Shown here piece by piece: positions 42,802 to 47,832 of a stretch of DNA of 47,832 nt. The stretch's first letter is position 1, and each line of letters opens with the position of its first letter. Origin of the DNA: Acidimicrobiales bacterium. GTDB lineage: Bacteria; Actinomycetota; Actinomycetes; Mycobacteriales; QHCE01. The position numbers and the translations under genes were made by a program. The notes beneath the pieces are model-generated. The model did not search any database, was not told where the DNA came from, and was given only the letters and a program-made list of their open reading frames with translations. The stretch covers positions 1 to 47,832 of the forward strand of contig QHCE01000072.1 of assembly GCA_003243955.1 (NCBI GenBank). Direction: 5' to 3'.

Positions 42802-44292
42802 TCATGTGTATTCACTCATTCGTTCGGCGAGCATGAGGGTGGGTAGATTGGTGTTGGCGCTGGGGATGGTAGGCATGATCGAGGCGTCCACGACCGACAA
42901 CCTGTCTACGCCGTGGACGTGGCTGGTTTCATCGACTACCGCCTTGGGGTCGTGGTCTAGGCCCATGCGGCAGGTGCCAACCGGATGATGGTAAGTAGCT
43001 ACCTCGGCGAGTACCACTGCGGAAAGTTCCCTCTCGTCGGTGACACCAGCACCGGGCCAGCGCTCGTCGGCCAGGTGATCGACCAGGGGTGAGGTGGCGG
43101 CGATTTCTCGGGCGAGGCGCACGCCAGCAAGCAGACGAGATAAATCTTCCGGGTGGGAGAAGTGCCCTGGCTCGATCCGCAATGCCGCGGCGGGATCGGG
43201 ACTGCTGAGACGCAGCTTGCCACGAGAGTAGGGCTGCAGCAGCGCGACGAGCAGCGTGAGTGTAAGGCCATCTCCTCCGGAGCTGATCCCCGAGGGGAAC
43301 ACTTGCAGGTCCGGTCCGCGGACACCGCGCGGACTATCTGTAGTTGCGGTCAACACCGTCTGATGCAGCACTGACTCTGGCTCGCCGTGCGCCTCGAACG
43401 GCAGGCGCAGCAGCGGGTGATCATGCAAGTTACGACCTACACCCGGCAGGTCCTGTGTGACCGGAATACCGAGCTCGCCAAGCTGCTCAGCCGGCCCAAT
43501 ACCCGATCGCAACAGGATTGCTGGGCTCCCGTAGGCGCCGGCAGCTAGCATCACGTGGCCTGCTGCGATCTCCTCACCGGTCCCCGCCAATCGGACCGCG
43601 CTCGCGCGAGCCGCGCTGAACACGATTCGGTCGACTCTCTGGCCTGCCCGGATCGTTAAATTGGGCCGTTCACGTGCGGCGGCCAGGTAGGTTAGGGCAG
43701 TCGATTGTCGCACGCCGGCGGCCTCGTTGACCGGCAGACGCCCGGCCCCAATCGCGCCCGGTGCATTGTGATCGGCGATCAGCGTGTGGCCCGTTATGGC
43801 GCTTGCATCGAGAAATGCCTGTTGGACTTGTGTCAATTCAGCGTAGCGGCGAACTGGGATCGGTCCACTGGTGCCATGCCATTCGTCGTCGAAATCTTCA
43901 TCGCGTTCCAGGCGGCAGAAGGCTGGCAGCACATCTTGAAACGACCAGCCCGTACAGCCGTACTGGGCCCAACGGTCGTAGTCCGATGGGTGGCCACGTA
44001 GCGCCATCACGTTGTTGGTCGCCGAGCTGCCGCCCACAATCCGGCCAGCGTACAGCGGCAGGCTGCGGCCAAGTCGTAGCGCTTTCCCTGAGTAGCCCCA
44101 GTCGTAGCTAGTGGCCGAGGGATTATATGCATCGGCGATCTCCGGCGGCTGCGTCGCCGGGAATGACCCGAAATCAGGTCCCGCTTCCAACAGCAAAACC
44201 GATCGAGACGGATCTTCTGACAACCGCGCCGCAAGTACCCCGCCTGCAGAGCCGGCACCCACAATCACCACATCAAAGATCTCAAACCTCAT
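42802..44292 (-). CDS. GMC-family flavin oxidoreductase (choline-dehydrogenase-like)
   Basis: A 496-residue FAD enzyme that oxidises an alcohol. MRFEIFDVVIVGAGSAGGVL and LEAG give the Rossmann FAD site, followed by GRIVGGSSATNNVMALRG (GMC signature 1) and AAGAYGSPAILLRSGIGPAEQL (signature 2). YHHPVGTCRMG near residue 434 carries the active-site His, and SANTNLPTLMLAERM closes the protein. I chose ATG 44292; the extra 35 residues upstream are not family-like. The substrate is unknown. Direct repeats of a VOC-gene fragment flank it, suggesting it came in as a unit. Confidence 0.9.
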   Translation of the reverse strand: MRFEIFDVVIVGAGSAGGVLAARLSEDPSRSVLLLEAGPDFGSFPATQPPEIADAYNPSATSYDWGYSGKALRLGRSLPLYAGRIVGGSSATNNVMALRGHPSDYDRWAQYGCTGWSFQDVLPAFCRLERDEDFDDEWHGTSGPIPVRRYAELTQVQQAFLDASAITGHTLIADHNAPGAIGAGRLPVNEAAGVRQSTALTYLAAARERPNLTIRAGQRVDRIVFSAARASAVRLAGTGEEIAAGHVMLAAGAYGSPAILLRSGIGPAEQLGELGIPVTQDLPGVGRNLHDHPLLRLPFEAHGEPESVLHQTVLTATTDSPRGVRGPDLQVFPSGISSGGDGLTLTLLVALLQPYSRGKLRLSSPDPAAALRIEPGHFSHPEDLSRLLAGVRLAREIAATSPLVDHLADERWPGAGVTDERELSAVVLAEVATYHHPVGTCRMGLDHDPKAVVDETSHVHGVDRLSVVDASIMPTIPSANTNLPTLMLAERMSEYT

Positions 44293-44416
44293 ACGTACCG
44301 GCTTACCACGCGGCCTACGTGCGCGACAAGGCACACTCGCTCGAGTATTTAGCACTACACACGCCGGTGACTCGTAGTCGAATGCAACTGTCTTCAACCC
44401 AGGACCGTCCAGGTGG

Positions 44417-44629
44417 TCAGATACCAGTAACCTGCTTGAAAAGCGAAGAACCTACGGGCTGGCTCATATGTATCAGTTCCCAGACGTGACCATCGAGATC
44501 TTGAAAGCTCCCGCCGTACATGGGGCCGTCGTCCATGACGGGTTTCCACGGCTTTCCGCCTGCCGCAATGGCCTTGGCGATCGTGGTGTCGACGTGCTCT
44601 TTGCTGTCTGCGGCATTGCTTCTCAGGAT
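44417..44629 (-). pseudogene. C-terminal fragment of a VOC-family gene
   Basis: The minus strand encodes RSNAADSKEHVDTTIAKAIA, GGKPWKPVMDDGPMYGGSFQ and DLDGHVWELIHMS. This is the second half of a glyoxalase/PhnB-like VOC protein ending at 44417. The first half is missing: the fragment abuts the stop codon of the DUF3866 gene (44630-44632) on the same strand. The junction therefore marks one edge of the accessory block inserted beside DUF3866. The stretch 44293-44416 shows no gene. Confidence 0.75.
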
Positions 44630-45721
44630 TCAGCTATTCAGCAGCGCTGCGGCGTGACGTCCTGCTGCGGCCGCGGCGAGGAAGTATGCGTAATCGGCAT
44701 CCAGCCCGCGGCCCATGGTGGATAGCTTGACTGGGCAGGCCGCAAGCGCGGTATTCAACCCGGCGCTAGAAACATGTATTACGTTGTGTCGTGACGCCAG
44801 AGGTGCCAGGTCCTCGGCGACAGCACTGGCAAGTTGCTCGGAAAGTCCCTCAGGTATCACGAGGTCAGCGGCGGCAAGCGCCACTTTCCCAAAAGCCGTA
44901 GTCGAATGGTGCGAGACCCCGCTGTGGCGACCGCGAGGATCGGCGTCAGAGATCCGCAGCGCACCAATTGGTCGTCCGCCCAACGCCGTTGTTGCGTTTA
45001 CAGCCTCACCTGCCGCTACACCAGAAAACCCCCACGGCGTACCGGTACCGAGATTGCCGGGGCCTTGGGTCACGATCGCGATGTCGGCTCTTTGGACATG
45101 CCGGGCAGCCAGCAACCCAGAGTGCAGCGTCACCGCATCGGCGTCGCCGCCGAACGCCTGCCCCACGGTCACAGTGCCGCACAGCCACTCGTGTAGTTCG
45201 CTCACGGTGCGGGAAAACCAGATCGGCAGCGCACCGCCATCGGTCATGACGTAGCTGACGCGCGCCGTGGGCGAATCCACGCGAATGCCCATCAGTATGG
45301 CGGGAAGGGCTGAATGTAAATCGGCGATCACCACCGGCATGTTTTCAATGGAGTCTGCCGCGGCGATGGTCTCATGATGCTCCGAGTCTTGCTCGTCGAC
45401 GCCCAGCATGGTCACCTGCAGCGGGGTATAGCGGGCCTTCACCACATGACCGCAGCTACGCTCGAGGCCCGCCGCATCAGGTGGAAGGCGATCCGGTATG
45501 GCAACCACCATGGCGTAGCCGCCAGTTCCCAGCCCCATGGCCAAGGCGGTGACGTTGAGCACCACCCGATCGCCGGGCTCAGCAACGCCTACCAACTGCG
45601 GATATGCCAGCGCCCTAACTTCGACCCCGTGCTCCGGCGCTTCGAGTGTGACCTGAAGTTCTTGTGCCCCGCGCCAGCTCTTCCCGAGCGCAAGGACCGT
45701 ACCGTTTCGCCACCGAATCAT
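44630..45721 (-). CDS. DUF3866 family protein
   Basis: A conserved actinomycete protein of unknown function. The 363 residues from ATG 45721 (MIRWRNGTVLALGKSW) include VLNVTALAMGLGTGGYAMVVA, a middle segment with PAILMGIR and YVMTDGGALPIWFS, the run IAIVTQGPGNLGTGTPWGFSG, and RGRHSGVSHHSTTAFGKVAL. It is probably soluble. The open frame extends to 45844 but the extra 41 residues are not family-like and would run toward the pafB start. It is divergent from pafB with 140 bases between. Its placement suggests it belongs to the conserved backbone rather than the accessory block. Confidence 0.85.
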   Translation of the reverse strand: MIRWRNGTVLALGKSWRGAQELQVTLEAPEHGVEVRALAYPQLVGVAEPGDRVVLNVTALAMGLGTGGYAMVVAIPDRLPPDAAGLERSCGHVVKARYTPLQVTMLGVDEQDSEHHETIAAADSIENMPVVIADLHSALPAILMGIRVDSPTARVSYVMTDGGALPIWFSRTVSELHEWLCGTVTVGQAFGGDADAVTLHSGLLAARHVQRADIAIVTQGPGNLGTGTPWGFSGVAAGEAVNATTALGGRPIGALRISDADPRGRHSGVSHHSTTAFGKVALAAADLVIPEGLSEQLASAVAEDLAPLASRHNVIHVSSAGLNTALAACPVKLSTMGRGLDADYAYFLAAAAAGRHAAALLNS

Positions 45722-45861
45722 GTATGCCACCGTAGCGGTCGACCGACGGGGAGCGTTCAACCAATCAGAGGCTGTCACGACCGTGTTCGTGGGCACACAT
45801 GGTTCAAACACTGTGCGTTGCCTGTGCATGCCCGCAGCGGGCAATCGGAGTATCAGCTACC

Positions 45862-46983
45862 GTGACAGCTGTGTCCCGTCGTCGCAATGAGCGCTTGGTG
45901 AATCTGGTGATCTGTCTGCTCGCCAGCCGCCGATTCCTGACCGCGAGTCAGATCGCGCGGACAGTTCCCGGTTATGAACACGATGAATCAGATCCCAAAG
46001 CCCACGCCTCGTTTCAACGCAGGTTCGAGCGTGACAAATCCGAGCTGCGGGAGCTTGGTGTACCGGTCGAGGTGGGCACCACCTCGATTTTTGACACAGA
46101 GCCCGGATATCGAATCGCACCGGGGGATTACGCGCTCCCGCCGATCGAGCTGGATCCGGCGGCAGCCGCGGCTCTTGGTCTTGCGGCTCGGTTGTGGCAG
46201 AACGCGAGCTTGAGCTCAGCTGCTACCTCTGGTTTACGCAAGCTGCGAGCCGCCGGGGCGTTAGGTGAAGTTGTGCAACCGGGCGAAGGAGTTCTATCGC
46301 GCACGGTGGAGCTTGCTCCAGTGGCACGTCACGAGCCAACGCTTGAATCGTTTCTCACCGCGGCGCGTGAGCACAGAGTAGCGCGGTTTAGCTATCGGCA
46401 GACTGTTCAGCGTGCATCAGGCGAATCCTCGGTTACTCCAGATCGTGACGATAAGCTGGTATGGCGAGAACTCCAGGTGTGGGGCGCGGTGGCATGGCGG
46501 GGTCGTTGGTATGTGGTTGGTCACGACCTGCACCGGAACGCTCCCCGCTGTTTCCGGCTCTCCCGGGTGAATTCGCAGGTAGCGCTGATCGGCAAGCCCG
46601 ATTCCTACACTGTTCCTGACGACGTGGACCTACTCTCCCACGTAGTGCGGTTTGCCCCAGTCGAGCATTCCCATCTCGCCTGCGTCAGAGTGCCCCGCCA
46701 TGGCGGGGCAGGTCTGCGCCGCTACGCGGACTCGGTCACGCAGGAGCCAGGAGAGGGCGCTGCCGCCACTGATGTGCTCACGCTGCGCTACGAGCGCTGT
46801 GACTGGTTCGCGACACGCCTAACCAGTTATGGTGCTTGCGTCACGGTGCTGGAGCCGCCGGAGTTACGTGAGGCTGTCATAGCGCGACTGCGTGCGCTGG
46901 CTGACGAGCTGCCTGGGGGCGACAACCGGGAGCTTGCGGGGATCGGCAACGAAGTGTCGGGGAGCATTAATGAGCCCAGATGA
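45862..46983 (+). CDS. pafB: WYL-domain transcriptional regulator PafB
   Basis: PafB with PafC forms the transcriptional activator of the mycobacterial LexA-independent DNA-damage response, known from established work. The 373-residue protein has an N-terminal winged helix (NERLVNLVICLLASRRFLTASQIARTVPGY, then FERDKSELRELGVPVE), a WYL domain (REHRVARFSYRQ, then VWGAVAWRGRWYVVGHDLHR) and a WCX C-terminal region (TLRYERCDWFATRLTSYG). Start GTG 45862 or 45871. Its end overlaps pafC by 14 bases. A 20-base perfect palindrome lies at 46691-46710. Confidence 0.93.
   Translation: MTAVSRRRNERLVNLVICLLASRRFLTASQIARTVPGYEHDESDPKAHASFQRRFERDKSELRELGVPVEVGTTSIFDTEPGYRIAPGDYALPPIELDPAAAAALGLAARLWQNASLSSAATSGLRKLRAAGALGEVVQPGEGVLSRTVELAPVARHEPTLESFLTAAREHRVARFSYRQTVQRASGESSVTPDRDDKLVWRELQVWGAVAWRGRWYVVGHDLHRNAPRCFRLSRVNSQVALIGKPDSYTVPDDVDLLSHVVRFAPVEHSHLACVRVPRHGGAGLRRYADSVTQEPGEGAAATDVLTLRYERCDWFATRLTSYGACVTVLEPPELREAVIARLRALADELPGGDNRELAGIGNEVSGSINEPR
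46691..46710. repeat. Perfect 20-base palindrome inside pafB
   Basis: TGCCCCGCCA followed directly by its exact complement TGGCGGGGCA, 10-bp arms without a loop, within the RVPRHGGAG coding region. Confidence 0.85.
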
Positions 46984-47832
46984 TCGGCTGAGCCGGCTGT
47001 TGCTGCTTGTGCCCTACTTCTTGGCTCGGCCCGGAATGCCGTTGCTCGAAGCCGCGAATGATCTAGAAATCAGCGAGGCACAGCTTCGCGAAGATCTTCA
47101 ACTGCTGTTTCTGTGCGGACTACCAGGATATGGTCCTGGTGATTTGATCGACATGACCATCGTTGATAATGCGGTCACCATTACCTACGATGCTGGAATC
47201 AGTCGACCCTTGCGTTTAACCGGGGACGAGGCGACAGCGCTGGTTGTGGCGTTGCGGGCCTTGGCTGATGTGCCGGGGTTGTCGGCGAAGGATGTGGTGT
47301 TGCGTGCTCTGGCAACTCTGGAGGGCGCGGTTGGGCTCAGCGCTACTCCAATGGTGAGTGTGGCGCCAAGTCACACGGACGAGAGCACTATGCAGGTCGT
47401 GAGCGGGGCGTTGGAGCGAGGCCGCGTGCTGCGGTTGCGCTACTACACAGCCGGGCGGGATGTGATTTCTGACCGTACTGTGGATCCCATCCGCCTATTG
47501 CTGGTCTCGGGAACGGCCTATCTGCAGGCGTGGTGCCGCGGCACTGAAGCTGAGCGGTTGTTTCGGCTTGATCGCATGGAGCGAGCGGAGGAACTCACCG
47601 AACTAGCCGCGTGTCATGAGCCGACTGGGCAGCCGCGCTTTAGTGAGGGGGTCTTCGCTCCGGCGGCCGATGCGACGCTGGTGAGGCTGCGCGTCGGCCC
47701 TGCTTCGCGGTGGATAGCCGAGTACTACCCCTGTGAACATGTGCGTTCGGACGGAACTGACCGCTGGGTCATCTCACTGCTCGCGAATAATCTGGGCTGG
47801 GCGCGGCGTCTAGTGATGGGGTGCGGTCCGGA
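46970..47832 (+). CDS. pafC: WYL-domain transcriptional regulator PafC, partial (3' end outside window)
   Basis: ATG 46970 overlaps the pafB end. The 287 residues present include DRLSRLLLLVPYFLARPGMPL (helix-turn-helix region), RPLRLTGDEATALVVALRAL, the WYL segment (VLRLRYYTAGRDVISDRTVDP, then LLVSGTAYLQAWCRGTEAERLFRLDRM) and most of the WCX domain up to VMGCGP. It works with PafB as a DNA-damage-responsive activator. Its last 246 bases are almost identical to 33181-33426, where a copy of this region was left between prcA and pafA. tatA is expected next. Confidence 0.93.
   Translation, partial: MSPDDRLSRLLLLVPYFLARPGMPLLEAANDLEISEAQLREDLQLLFLCGLPGYGPGDLIDMTIVDNAVTITYDAGISRPLRLTGDEATALVVALRALADVPGLSAKDVVLRALATLEGAVGLSATPMVSVAPSHTDESTMQVVSGALERGRVLRLRYYTAGRDVISDRTVDPIRLLLVSGTAYLQAWCRGTEAERLFRLDRMERAEELTELAACHEPTGQPRFSEGVFAPAADATLVRLRVGPASRWIAEYYPCEHVRSDGTDRWVISLLANNLGWARRLVMGCGP

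Noticed and set aside
45722-45844. Longer DUF3866 start
   Set aside because: The extension has no family-like residues and occupies the pafB promoter region; MIRWRNGTVLALG is a natural N-terminus.

Overview
The window is chromosomal DNA of an actinomycete (Actinomycetota). It encodes the mycothiol ligase MshC and a full pupylation and proteasome set (mpa, dop, pup, prcB, prcA, pafA, pafB, pafC). GTG starts are common and several gene junctions overlap by about 4 bases. The backbone order uppP, histidine phosphatase, DUF3090, SCO1664-family, mshC, PAC2, metH, RecB-like nuclease, trmI, mpa, dop, pup, prcBA, pafABC follows the order known from mycobacteria and other actinomycetes. By eye the base composition is moderately GC-rich. 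I do not name a genus.

Layout. 1-2015 is an accessory patch on the 3' side of a tRNA-Leu(GAG) gene. It holds an unknown gene, an RHS-repeat remnant and a tight two-gene operon of free-standing aminoacyl-tRNA editing domains: an archaeal-ThrRS-type editing domain and a YbaK-type deacylase. 2289-5266 holds a secreted SGNH hydrolase, an unknown gene, a long palindrome that fills a convergent junction, and an aldo/keto reductase. 5408-10924 is the uppP to mshC run, interrupted by two unknown ORFs and what looks like a broken MntA-HepT toxin-antitoxin pair. 11061-15100 (minus strand) carries asparagine synthetase, asparaginase and a PAC2 protein. metH follows, then an AbrB/RelE-type toxin-antitoxin pair, a MacB-like ABC exporter, a RecB-family nuclease, a site-2 protease and trmI.

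26375-47832 is the Pup-proteasome locus. Mpa feeds the PrcB/PrcA core, Pup is deamidated by Dop and ligated by PafA, and PafB/PafC are the WYL-domain DNA-damage regulators usually co-located with it. The locus has been rearranged several times. A degenerate small gene lies between mpa and dop. A cassette of about 800 bp with 19-bp inverted termini, carrying a GNAT gene, lies between dop and pup. A fossil duplication containing the end of pafC, the start of tatA and a second copy of the prcA tail lies between prcA and pafA. About 9 kb of decaying accessory genes (VOC protein, broken hydrolase, GNAT and MFS genes, SigJ-like sigma factor, acetolactate decarboxylase, DinB protein, MDR oxidoreductase, GMC oxidoreductase) separates pafA from DUF3866-pafB-pafC.

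Two window-wide patterns stand out. Several perfect hairpins with 10-13 bp arms lie inside coding sequences, and many short tandem repeats have units that are multiples of three inside genes. The most interesting items are the pafC'-tatA'::prcA-tail fossil, which predicts the sequence beyond the right edge, and the tRNA-editing gene pair.
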